From Actinomycetes bacterium (GTDB lineage Bacteria > Actinomycetota > Acidimicrobiia > Acidimicrobiales > JAMCPL01), in NCBI GenBank assembly GCA_021846725.1, contig JAJZWK010000086.1:1-6796 (forward strand): a stretch of DNA of 6,796 bases. The letters run 5' to 3'. Below the pieces are notes generated by a model. That model saw nothing but the letters and a program-made list of their open reading frames with translations. It ran no database searches and was not told where the DNA came from. Positions 1 through 6,207 of the stretch are shown one piece after another. Both the position numbers and the translations under genes were made by a program. How positions within the stretch are numbered: the stretch's first letter is position 1; every line of letters begins with the position of its first letter.

Positions 1-12
1 TTGGTTAAATGG

Positions 13-231
13 TTATTCTATTGTAGCTCCTTTCTCATATGCTTGTGCAACTTCTAAATGACTGGCTATACCTTGACGTTTACGGTCCTTCAAACGGTAG
101 CTGTCACCTTTTATGTTCATCACCACGCCATGTTGTAGCAAGCGATCCAGGATTGCAGTTGCGAGAACCGAGTCTCCAAAAAGTGACCCCACTCCTGGAA
201 GCCCTGAGAATGGATGAGGCAGCACAACTAC
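13..231 (-). pseudogene. IS21-family helper ATPase (IstB-like), C-terminal remnant with a frameshift
   Basis: This is the tail of the ATP-binding helper protein that works with the IstA transposase in IS21-type elements. The readable part contains the stretch LFGDSVLATAILDRLLQHG and then GDSYRLKDRKRQG, which match the conserved end of IstB proteins. The AAA+ ATPase core (Walker A and B) is absent. Reading further upstream in another minus-strand frame gives HSQGFQEWG, the motif that normally sits directly before the SLFGD segment. A single missing base in the four-C run at 187-190 (GGGG on the coding strand) would explain the break. IstB-like sequence fades out near 230, where integrase sequence begins on the opposite strand, so the gene is both frameshifted and truncated. 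The family call is fairly sure. The exact 5' limit is not. The protein is very unlikely to work. Confidence 0.75.
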
Positions 232-245
232 TGGGGATTCGATAA
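225..245. other. Junction between two truncated mobile-element genes
   Basis: Recognisable IstB sequence on the minus strand stops around 225-235. Recognisable integrase sequence on the plus strand (INPGDIRAWH) starts at 242. Both genes lack the part that should lie across this point, so two pieces of different mobile elements were joined here by insertion, deletion or recombination. I see no clear IS terminal inverted repeat or target-site duplication. The breakpoint cannot be fixed to the base without an intact relative. Confidence 0.55.
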
Positions 246-313
246 ATCCTGGTGATATCCGTGCGTGGCATAGTTCTATTCCCTATACCGTAACGGCAGC
301 CAAGGCTTATAGG

Positions 314-1051
314 TTGATGTCATCCATCATGCGAATGGCGGTACAAGACGAGATCATCTACCGTAATCCCTGCCAGGTAAAGGGTGCCTCACAGGAAAAA
401 TCATCAGAGCGCCCTACGGCCTCAATAGCCGAGGTTGATGCGTTAGCTAAGGCTATGCCGGAACATCTCTCTATTGCGGTATTACTGGCAGCCTGGTGCC
501 AACTACGCCGCGGAGAGATACTTGGCCTTAGACGAAAAGATGTGGACTTACTACATGGAACACTTAGCATATCTAATACCAGGATATTCACGATGAACGG
601 TATAGCCGTCGAGAAACCACCAAAGACAGCAGCGGGTATACGGACACTTGCTATACCGAGTAATATCCTCCCAGTGCTTGCAAGCCACCTTGACCGTTAC
701 GTAGATCCAAGTCCAGATGCCTACGTGGTGGTAGGAGAGAAAAGCGGACCACAGCGGCCTTGTGTACTGCGACGGTCATGGAATAATGCCCGTCGTGCAA
801 TAGGCAGAACAGACTTGCACCTACACGACTTACGCCATAGTAGGCTTACCTGGGCTGCCGCTACGGGAGTCACGACCGCGGAACTTATGCACAGAGCTGG
901 CCATAGTTCTCCTACCGTCGCTATGCGGTACCAACATGCCACACAAGATCGTGACAAGGCATTGGCAGATGCTCTTGGTGAGCTTGCGACGGTAACACAG
1001 ATTGGCGCGCGCGATAAACGCGCGATGAAAGTGTATCCAAAGGATGTGTGA
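314..1051 (+). CDS. Tyrosine recombinase / phage-type integrase, N-terminally truncated
   Basis: This is a site-specific DNA recombinase of the tyrosine (lambda integrase) family, of the type carried by actinobacterial integrated elements. Counting from the TTG at 314, the catalytic set is complete: R65 (QLRRGE), K104 (PPKTAAG), H171 and R174 (LHDLRH), H197 (GHSSP) and nucleophile Y206 (AMRYQHA). Homology continues upstream of 314 in the same frame, back to about 242 (INPGDIRAWH...KAYRL), which is the end of the core-binding domain. There is no ATG, GTG or TTG there, and a stop lies at 215. The arm-binding domain and most of the core-binding domain are therefore gone. Relatives are usually about 370-400 residues long, against 245 here. 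TTG 314 and ATG 317 are only the first possible starts. The fragment may be untranslated, or may give a catalytic-domain protein with poor DNA binding. The gene points at the 3' end of tRNA-Leu, the usual integrase/attachment-site arrangement. Confidence 0.9.
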   Translation: MMSSIMRMAVQDEIIYRNPCQVKGASQEKSSERPTASIAEVDALAKAMPEHLSIAVLLAAWCQLRRGEILGLRRKDVDLLHGTLSISNTRIFTMNGIAVEKPPKTAAGIRTLAIPSNILPVLASHLDRYVDPSPDAYVVVGEKSGPQRPCVLRRSWNNARRAIGRTDLHLHDLRHSRLTWAAATGVTTAELMHRAGHSSPTVAMRYQHATQDRDKALADALGELATVTQIGARDKRAMKVYPKDV

Positions 1052-1098
1052 ATAATTGCAAGCAACAACACACCCCTGTTTACCAGGGAAAATACCGG

Positions 1099-1125
1099 TG
1101 TCGGAGGGGGGACTTGAACCCCCAC
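1099..1125. other. Candidate attachment-site core in the 3' end of tRNA-Leu
   Basis: Tyrosine recombinases of integrated elements often use the T-arm and acceptor 3' half of a tRNA gene as the crossover site, and an integrase gene sits 47 bp from this end. The placement is inferred from layout only. No second copy of the sequence occurs in the window; the partner repeat would lie to the left, outside it. The bounds follow the T-arm and acceptor strand and are arbitrary. Confidence 0.3.
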
Positions 1126-1182
1126 GCCCTTGCGGGCACCAGCCCCTCAAGCTGGCGCGTCTGCCTATTCCGCCACTCCGAC
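1099..1182 (-). tRNA. tRNA-Leu (anticodon GAG)
   Basis: The minus strand folds as a class II tRNA. The acceptor stem is GTCGGAG/CTCCGAC with discriminator A. The anticodon arm is CCAGC-TTGAGGG-GCTGG, giving GAG, which reads CUC and CUU leucine codons. The long variable arm is TGCCCGCAAGGGCGT and the T arm is GGGGG-TTCAAGT-CCCCC. The D-arm GGCGGAATAGGCAGACGC is typical of bacterial tRNA-Leu. The 3' CCA is not encoded (CCG follows the discriminator), so it must be added by nucleotidyltransferase, as in most actinobacteria. The gene lies 52 bp beyond the lipoprotein stop on the same strand and looks intact. Its 3' end faces the integrase remnant and is the probable attachment site of the element to the left. 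Confidence 0.97.
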
Positions 1183-1234
1183 CAGTGACATACCCATACG
1201 TAGTGATCCCCATAAGTGTAGCACGAAAAACTAG

Positions 1235-3373
1235 TCAATGATTATTTGCAACCTTGGTTGCCTGCACTGCAAGTATCTGCCATTCCGCAAGGTCAAAAAA
1301 TGGCCCCGGACCATCTACATCGCTGCTGACCCCTGCTATCCAATTCCTATGAACTGTTATAACCGGTATGGTGAATAAGGGAAGGGATGGCATATCATGC
1401 CATAACAACATATCTACCTGCTGGTATACGGGGGCAGATCGCATTGGGTTCATATGTCTCTCAGCACGAGAGAATAAAACAGATACTGCCGGATCGTAAA
1501 AGTTGTTTACATCTATACGACTCCCATTACCATACACCAAAGGCAAACTTCCATCCTGTGGAGATGAAGGAATAGAATACCCTGGAGATGTGGAAGATGC
1601 AGAAGGTAATGGTGGAGATGCAGGGGATACTGAGGATACAGAAGATGTAGATACAGGGGATGAGGGAGAGGGAGAAGAGGATGAGGATGAGGGAGAGGTA
1701 AGAGAGGAAGGCAGAGGAGTATACATACCCTCCATGCGAGATGGAAATGGTCCTGTCTCTACGGGCATAAGAACCATAGTATAGTCACCGGACGGTATAA
1801 TACTGTTATCCAGAACCGACTGAGCTACAGGCAGGGTTCTAACTTCAAATCCTGCCGAATACAACTGTGACGCTATTAACGTACCGGCCTGATTGGCCCA
1901 CGGATCATTGACATTCCAGGCAATGCTCAGCACCACCGGAGAAGCATTTAGCATCCAAGTGCCTGCCCCAGGTAGTCCAGGCGGCGCAATCTTCATACCA
2001 AGCGCTCGGAATAAGCTGGAGGCATCCTTGGGATGGGGGTGATTATAGCCAGCACTATCCGCAACATATCCGGATTGGCCGTTTGCATACAGATAATTGT
2101 CGGCAGGGGCACTACCAGGCAATATAGGATCTACCACCTGTGATACCAGGCCTGGGCGGTTGATTATTTTTGCCAATCCATCCCTAAATGGCAGTGAGCT
2201 AGTCAGTTGTCCTGAAGCCAGGTTGAACAGCATTTGCATCTCTTCCGGTCCCTGCCGCACCATACTCGTAGCATTGCCCTGCATCGTAACTTGAGCTAAG
2301 GAGTTCTGATCAAAGGCATCCAGATACGCAAGATCGTATGACGATGATTGTAGGGTAGCATTTGCATTTGTTCTTAACCCCTCTATGACGATTTTGGATA
2401 CACTGGGAACCGCCCCCCACCAACGAGGATTACTCTCCAGTACGATATTCTGCCCTGGAGTGAACTCAACTACCTGGAATGGGCCGGCCGACACCAATGG
2501 GTGAGTCGGACTGGCCACTAGGGCACTATTGAGAAGAGGAAACTCCTGACCGATACCTCCAGATACACCAGATAAGGATGCCTGTCCATTACCCACATTA
2601 CTCGCCAAGCCGTTACTCGCACTGATTACTCCACCCGTACCACTTGCACTACCCGTGCTACCCGTACCACTTGTACTACTAGCCCTCGCCAATCCGCTAC
2701 TCGCACTGGTTGTACTGGTTGGATACAGGCTACTCGGTAAAAGATTGTTGAATAAACCACTCCACTCTCCATACGGCTTTTCAAACACTACAGTAACGGT
2801 CTTTCCTCCAGGATTACCTGTAACGGAAGCAATATCACGATACCCAATATCCGGCCTCCAGCTACTAGACATCATGACAGCATGCCACAACCGAATAAAA
2901 TCCTCAGCAATCACGGGCTTACCGTCAGACCACACTGCGGAAGGGTTTATGGTATAGACAACTGTTTCAGGATCAAGCTTTGTAACTACCGCACTAGACA
3001 CTACCGACGTATCCAACTGCGGGATATTGCCTGGCATGACGAGAAATGGTGATGGCCATATCAAAGAATCAATCATTTTACTCGCGTAACTCTCACCTAC
3101 CTGTAAATGACTATCCAGGGTCATCGGCACACTACCGACTAGCACCGTCAGCGCGGCATGATCCTCTTTCACCAACTTAACAGTAGCTGTCGTTGTAACA
3201 TCTCTCTTAGTTGAAACATGTGTAGCAGTACCACAGGCTGTCAACACCATTATCAAAGATAAAATACCAGACAGATGTGCTACACGATACCTATCAAGGT
3301 ACCCAGACGTGAACCTCTTCGCTCGTGACAACGAAGCTCTTGACAACGGAAGTTGCGCTATCGATCGGCTCAA
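1235..3373 (-). CDS. Family 5 extracellular solute-binding lipoprotein (Dpp/Opp-type ABC transporter component)
   Basis: This is a secreted lipoprotein expected to bind a peptide-like or related solute and deliver it to an ABC permease. The N-terminus has a basic region, a hydrophobic stretch (LSGILSLIMVLTAC) and a lipobox LTAC with acceptor Cys47. The SBP_bac_5 fold follows, with typical features: VLVGSVPMTLDSH (78-89), WSDGKPVIAEDFIRLW (148-163), AGPFQVVEFTPGQNIVLESNPRWW (296-319) and a C-terminal LPLFTIP segment (664-670). At 712 residues it is longer than the usual 530-600. Two inserts account for the excess: a Ser/Gly/Thr-rich one at about 218-275 and a Ser/Pro-rich one at about 553-606. 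The start is TTG, overlapping the stop of the upstream zinc-ribbon gene as TTGA. In-frame TTG codons at residues 10 and 15 are alternatives, and no ATG occurs before residue 42. A GAGGG lies only 3 nt before the first TTG, so the exact start is uncertain. No permease or ATPase gene is nearby, and the substrate is unknown. Confidence 0.92.
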   Translation of the reverse strand: MSRSIAQLPLSRASLSRAKRFTSGYLDRYRVAHLSGILSLIMVLTACGTATHVSTKRDVTTTATVKLVKEDHAALTVLVGSVPMTLDSHLQVGESYASKMIDSLIWPSPFLVMPGNIPQLDTSVVSSAVVTKLDPETVVYTINPSAVWSDGKPVIAEDFIRLWHAVMMSSSWRPDIGYRDIASVTGNPGGKTVTVVFEKPYGEWSGLFNNLLPSSLYPTSTTSASSGLARASSTSGTGSTGSASGTGGVISASNGLASNVGNGQASLSGVSGGIGQEFPLLNSALVASPTHPLVSAGPFQVVEFTPGQNIVLESNPRWWGAVPSVSKIVIEGLRTNANATLQSSSYDLAYLDAFDQNSLAQVTMQGNATSMVRQGPEEMQMLFNLASGQLTSSLPFRDGLAKIINRPGLVSQVVDPILPGSAPADNYLYANGQSGYVADSAGYNHPHPKDASSLFRALGMKIAPPGLPGAGTWMLNASPVVLSIAWNVNDPWANQAGTLIASQLYSAGFEVRTLPVAQSVLDNSIIPSGDYTMVLMPVETGPFPSRMEGMYTPLPSSLTSPSSSSSSPSPSSPVSTSSVSSVSPASPPLPSASSTSPGYSIPSSPQDGSLPLVYGNGSRIDVNNFYDPAVSVLFSRAERHMNPMRSAPVYQQVDMLLWHDMPSLPLFTIPVITVHRNWIAGVSSDVDGPGPFFDLAEWQILAVQATKVANNH
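1556..1717 (-). repeat. Ser/Pro-rich low-complexity coding insert; purine-rich on the plus strand
   Basis: This encodes about residues 553-606 of the solute-binding lipoprotein, a run dominated by Ser and Pro (for example SPSSSSSSPSPSSPVSTSS). On the plus strand it is an almost unbroken purine-rich stretch of GAT/GAG/GGA-like triplets, with G-runs at 1656-1659, 1664-1666, 1670-1672 and 1691-1693. It probably forms a flexible, exposed loop in the protein. Such a tract can expand and contract by replication slippage. Whether it forms an unusual DNA structure cannot be told from sequence alone. Confidence 0.8.
2549..2722 (-). repeat. Ser/Gly-rich low-complexity coding insert containing internal direct repeats
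   Basis: This encodes about residues 218-275 of the lipoprotein, rich in Ser, Gly, Thr and Ala. A 27-bp segment at 2601-2627 recurs at 2685-2711 with 24 of 27 bases identical. The offset is exactly 84 bp, or 28 codons (ISASNGLAS versus TSASSGLAR). A shorter motif, ACCCGTACCACTTG, occurs twice, 27 bp apart, between the two copies. The in-frame spacing suggests growth by tandem duplication followed by drift. The domain on either side reads as a normal family 5 binding protein. Confidence 0.75.
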
Positions 3374-3621
3374 ACACCCTCGCTAATCTCTGTAACACCG
3401 GCTGCATCAGTATAAGGGATCTCGACCTCCTCGCAAGCTACTCCCGGACCGCACCACCTGCAAATCACCTCCACTATATTCTTGGAGATGATTTCCTCGT
3501 CCTCTATATGCAACTCACCACCTATCTCATAGTGATAAAACGATTTGCTGCGAGTATCTGCAATCACATCAAACCTGGTTAAATTACCGCATCCCGTGCA
3601 TCTATAACGTTTTTCGCTCAT
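3370..3621 (-). CDS. Small zinc-ribbon protein, function unknown
   Basis: This is an 83-residue protein with two CxxC knuckles, C8/C11 (RCTGCGN) and C54/C57 (CRWCG), spaced as in a zinc ribbon. An additional Cys63 lies just after. The middle (about 16-50) is mixed and hydrophilic, with an acidic patch, GGELHIEDEE. There is no signal peptide or membrane segment, so it is probably cytosolic. The pattern resembles short zinc-ribbon proteins that I associate with actinobacteria, none with a role known to me. The ATG start has no Shine-Dalgarno sequence but sits 9 nt after a TGA-TAGGCT extended -10 box. Its stop overlaps the TTG start of the lipoprotein, so the two are likely cotranscribed and translationally coupled. 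That makes the gene more credible, but it does not reveal a function. A nucleic-acid-binding or regulatory role is possible and unproven. Confidence 0.78.
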   Translation of the reverse strand: MSEKRYRCTGCGNLTRFDVIADTRSKSFYHYEIGGELHIEDEEIISKNIVEVICRWCGPGVACEEVEIPYTDAAGVTEISEGV

Positions 3622-3630
3622 ACTAAAGCT

Positions 3631-3639
3631 AGCCTATCA
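3631..3639 (-). promoter_or_regulatory. Extended -10 promoter of the zinc-ribbon/lipoprotein unit
   Basis: On the minus strand TGA-TAGGCT fits the extended -10 form TGn-TANNNT. Only 9 nt separate the hexamer from the ATG at 3621, so the transcript would have almost no 5' leader. No convincing -35 box is seen. The call rests on position and on the similar arrangement at the other two genes with their own upstream regions in this window. Confidence 0.4.
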
Positions 3640-3749
3640 GGATTCCGTATTGCAGTTTACGCGATACATGATCCACGCCTCGCCCATGCCCATGCTCCAA
3701 ATCCTGTGGATGCTCTGTAGCATGTTCTGCAACGTACAACAAAACCAGA

Positions 3750-3755
3750 TAGAAT
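3750..3755 (+). promoter_or_regulatory. -10 box of the polyphosphate kinase gene
   Basis: TAGAAT matches TANNNT and differs from TATAAT at one base. It ends 9 nt before the ATG at 3765. No Shine-Dalgarno sequence lies between, and no TTGACA-like -35 box is found at 16-19 nt. This suggests a leaderless or near-leaderless transcript. The 143-bp space at 3622-3764 holds only this and the divergent promoter, plus a loose CATGCT/AGCATG inverted pair of no clear meaning. Confidence 0.4.
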
Positions 3756-3764
3756 TATTTAATT

Positions 3765-6146
3765 ATGCTAAGAGCAAGGGAGGAATCCACCGGCACCATT
3801 AATAGCGTTGCATCAGCTAATAGAGCTAATAGCACTACAGCGATGCCCATCTATGGAGAGTCGACACATGAATATGGAAGATTCATCAACCGCGAGCTCT
3901 CTTGGCTGGAATTTGGCTGCAGGCTTCTCGACTTGGCAGATGATCCTTCACTGCCACTCATGGAGAGGGTCAAGTTCCTGGCTATATTCTCTGAGGGTTT
4001 GGACGAATTCTACCAAGTGAGAGTAGCTGGTTTAAAAGATCAGGTAGATGCCGGACTTCGCTCCAGATTGCCAGACGGTATGAGGCCACAAGAAGTCCTC
4101 TCTGCCATAAGGAAAAGGGTAATCGAACTTGTAGACAGACAATCCGATATATTACTTTCGAGGATTATACCTGAACTGCGTAAAGCAGATATAGACCTTA
4201 CAGCATGGTCAGACTTGGATAGCAGTGACAAAGAATACCTTGTGCAGGTATTTGAACGCGATATATACCCTGTGTTGACACCACTGGCTGTAGACCCGGG
4301 ACATCCATTCCCATATATATCCAATCTGTCACTCAATCTGATAGTAAAAGTAGAAGATCCAGTCGCTGGGATATACAGAGTTGCGAGAGTAAAGGTGCCC
4401 CCATCATTACCAAGATTTATTAGTACACCTGATGGGAAGCACTTTGTTCCGCTGGAACAGATCATAGCTGCTCAGTTGGAAAGGCTATTCCCACAAATGA
4501 CTATTGGCGAGACTTGTGCTTTCAGAGTTACCCGTAATGCTGACCTTATTGTGGCTGAAGATGAAGCAGACGATCTACTGGTAGCCGTAGAAATGGAACT
4601 GAGAAAGCGGCGTTTTGGTAGTGCGATACGGCTTGAAATCTCAAGTGGCATGTCACGTGACTTGGTCGACCTACTACTGGAAGAGTTGGATCTCACAGAC
4701 GAGGATGTATATGAGACTGCTGCTCCATTGGAGATGACCGGGCTTTGGCTGCTGTATGCTATTGACAGGCCAGACCTACATGACGAAGCATGGACACCAA
4801 TGACTTCTTATCCGCTTGCAGACGCAGGTAATCAGCCTATTGATATCTTTTCCATACTAGCTACACGTGACATACTAGTTCAACACCCATACGATTCATT
4901 CACTACTTCGGTAGAGGCCATGCTGTCCAGAGCAGCTACCGATCCCAATGTACTATCGGTCAAACAAACTCTTTACAGGACATCAGGAGATAGTCCAATC
5001 ATCGCTTCTCTGATCGATGCCGCTGAAGCCGGAAAACAGGTAGCAGCCGTCATCGAACTCAAGGCACGCTTCGACGAAGAGAACAATATCAACTGGGCCA
5101 GAACACTTGAAGAAGCTGGAGTGCATGTAGTATACGGTGTCCCGGGACTTAAGGTACACTCTAAGATACTCCTTATAGCACGTCGGGAGGAAGACGGCAT
5201 ACGTCGCTACTGTCATGTAGGTACCGGAAACTACAACCCCAAAACAGCACGATCATATGAAGACATAGGACTCTTCTCCAGCGATCCTGTGCTGACCAGA
5301 GATATAGGAGATCTGTTCAATTACTTAACGGGCTTCTCCAAACACGTCGACTACGAAAAGCTGATAGTCTCCCCCGTAAAAACCAGGAAAGTCATACTTG
5401 AACTCATAGCCAATGAAGCCAGCAAGGCAGATGAGGGAAAGATTGTTATCAAGGTTAATGGACTCACAGATGTCGAAATAATAGATGCTCTATACGATGC
5501 ATCTCAAGCAGGGGTATCTATAGATTTAATCGTACGAGGGGTATGTTCGCTGCGACCACAAATTCCCAACTTATCTGAGCGAATAACCGTGAAGTCAATA
5601 GTAGGAAGGTTCCTGGAACATTCCAGAATATACGCATTTGGTCAAGCTGGCTCACCCGCGAGAACATTGCTAATAGGATCAGCCGATCTGATGGAGCGCA
5701 ATCTGGACAGGCGTATAGAGGCTCTCGTTCCCGTCAGTGATGAGGACGCACGGGAGCGTTTGGAAAAGATACTCTCATTATGCCTCAAAGACAATCTCAA
5801 CTCATGGGTACTCGACGGCAATGGAACATGGACAAGAATCCGCAAAAGGTCAGGGATAACGACCGAACATCCTGATACGAAAAAAGTACCTACTGAAAGG
5901 TTCAATGGGGATACATCTCGGGTTGGTGCTTCTCCAGCAAACGGCACAGCAACAAGTCCAAATGGGACAACAATAAGGCCTGCATTCAAGGCAGAACTAT
6001 CCGATACCCCAGTAGGATCATCTGATACAATAACAGAATTATCCGCTAGTCAGACCGATTTCAGCGTCCAGCAAGCTCTGGAACAGCTAGCACTGGAAAG
6101 AGCGCGTAAGAGAAGAGATCTGGCTGGTGATCCGTCCTACAAATGA
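3765..6146 (+). CDS. ppk1: Polyphosphate kinase 1 (ATP-polyphosphate phosphotransferase)
   Basis: The enzyme reversibly transfers the gamma phosphate of ATP to inorganic polyphosphate, and is typically membrane-associated. All four PPK1 regions are present: the N domain (about 39-145, RFINRELSWLEF), the head domain (about 150-340, IYPVLTPLAVDPGHPFP) and two C domains (about 355-700). The phosphohistidine is H465 in GLKVHSK. The second conserved histidine is H619 in RFLEHSR. Y490 (GTGNYNP) and R591 match nucleotide contacts, and R405 (LYRT) and R435 (KARFDE) match the magnesium-site arginines of the E. coli enzyme. One oddity is SEGLDEF at 76-82: Gly78 stands where E. coli has the ATP-contact Asn45. 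The protein is 793 residues against 688 in E. coli. It has about 37 extra residues at the N-terminus and a tail of about 95 from residue 699, rich in Ser, Thr, Asn and Pro and ending in a basic helix-like stretch (LEQLALERARKRRDLAG). ATG 3765 is supported by the upstream -10 box; ATG 3843 is a possible later start. No phosphate-uptake or Nudix gene adjoins it. Confidence 0.97.
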   Translation: MLRAREESTGTINSVASANRANSTTAMPIYGESTHEYGRFINRELSWLEFGCRLLDLADDPSLPLMERVKFLAIFSEGLDEFYQVRVAGLKDQVDAGLRSRLPDGMRPQEVLSAIRKRVIELVDRQSDILLSRIIPELRKADIDLTAWSDLDSSDKEYLVQVFERDIYPVLTPLAVDPGHPFPYISNLSLNLIVKVEDPVAGIYRVARVKVPPSLPRFISTPDGKHFVPLEQIIAAQLERLFPQMTIGETCAFRVTRNADLIVAEDEADDLLVAVEMELRKRRFGSAIRLEISSGMSRDLVDLLLEELDLTDEDVYETAAPLEMTGLWLLYAIDRPDLHDEAWTPMTSYPLADAGNQPIDIFSILATRDILVQHPYDSFTTSVEAMLSRAATDPNVLSVKQTLYRTSGDSPIIASLIDAAEAGKQVAAVIELKARFDEENNINWARTLEEAGVHVVYGVPGLKVHSKILLIARREEDGIRRYCHVGTGNYNPKTARSYEDIGLFSSDPVLTRDIGDLFNYLTGFSKHVDYEKLIVSPVKTRKVILELIANEASKADEGKIVIKVNGLTDVEIIDALYDASQAGVSIDLIVRGVCSLRPQIPNLSERITVKSIVGRFLEHSRIYAFGQAGSPARTLLIGSADLMERNLDRRIEALVPVSDEDARERLEKILSLCLKDNLNSWVLDGNGTWTRIRKRSGITTEHPDTKKVPTERFNGDTSRVGASPANGTATSPNGTTIRPAFKAELSDTPVGSSDTITELSASQTDFSVQQALEQLALERARKRRDLAGDPSYK

Positions 6147-6183
6147 CCATGAGCTCACGCCAGACAGATGAGCGTACTTTATC

Positions 6184-6199
6184 ATACTTTATAAAGTAT
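6184..6199. promoter_or_regulatory. Perfect 16-bp palindrome, candidate operator
   Basis: ATACTTTATAAAGTAT is its own reverse complement, and a further TACTTTAT half-copy lies just before it (6175-6182). It sits 38 bp after the polyphosphate kinase stop and about 90 bp before the next promoter. It is AT-rich with no U-tract behind it, so it makes a poor terminator. A dimeric regulator site is the likelier reading, though the regulator is unknown. Confidence 0.4.
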
Positions 6200-6207
6200 C
6201 CCTAAAG

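Noticed and set aside
39..245. Plus-strand 68-codon frame at the left end
   Set aside because: It is antisense to the IstB remnant, whose minus-strand translation matches a known family.
1074..1088. CCCTG-TTTAC-CAGGG hairpin between the integrase and tRNA-Leu
   Set aside because: The 5-bp stem has no T-run after it on either strand, so I do not call it an intrinsic terminator. It might serve as a tRNA processing or stop signal, but the evidence is thin.
721..1213. Two minus-strand frames opposite the integrase and across the tRNA
   Set aside because: They lie antisense to a clearly coding integrase and run through a tRNA gene. No family resemblance.
1183..1240. TTGACT box on the minus strand across the lipoprotein stop, as a tRNA-Leu promoter
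   Set aside because: At 17 nt spacing the -10 candidate is TTATGG, a poor match. TACACT is only 12 nt away. No consistent pair was found.
1056..1241. Plus-strand 61-codon frame containing SEGGLEPPRP
   Set aside because: This is the well-known false protein read from the antisense strand of a tRNA-Leu gene.
1503..1784. Plus-strand 93-codon frame encoding a very acidic Glu/Asp/Gly-rich protein
   Set aside because: It is the antisense reading of the Ser/Pro-rich insert of the lipoprotein. Composition follows from TC-rich codons on the other strand, and it has no start signal of its own.
4040..5989. Several minus-strand frames opposite the polyphosphate kinase gene
   Set aside because: They are Ser/Arg-rich shadows of a fully supported plus-strand gene.
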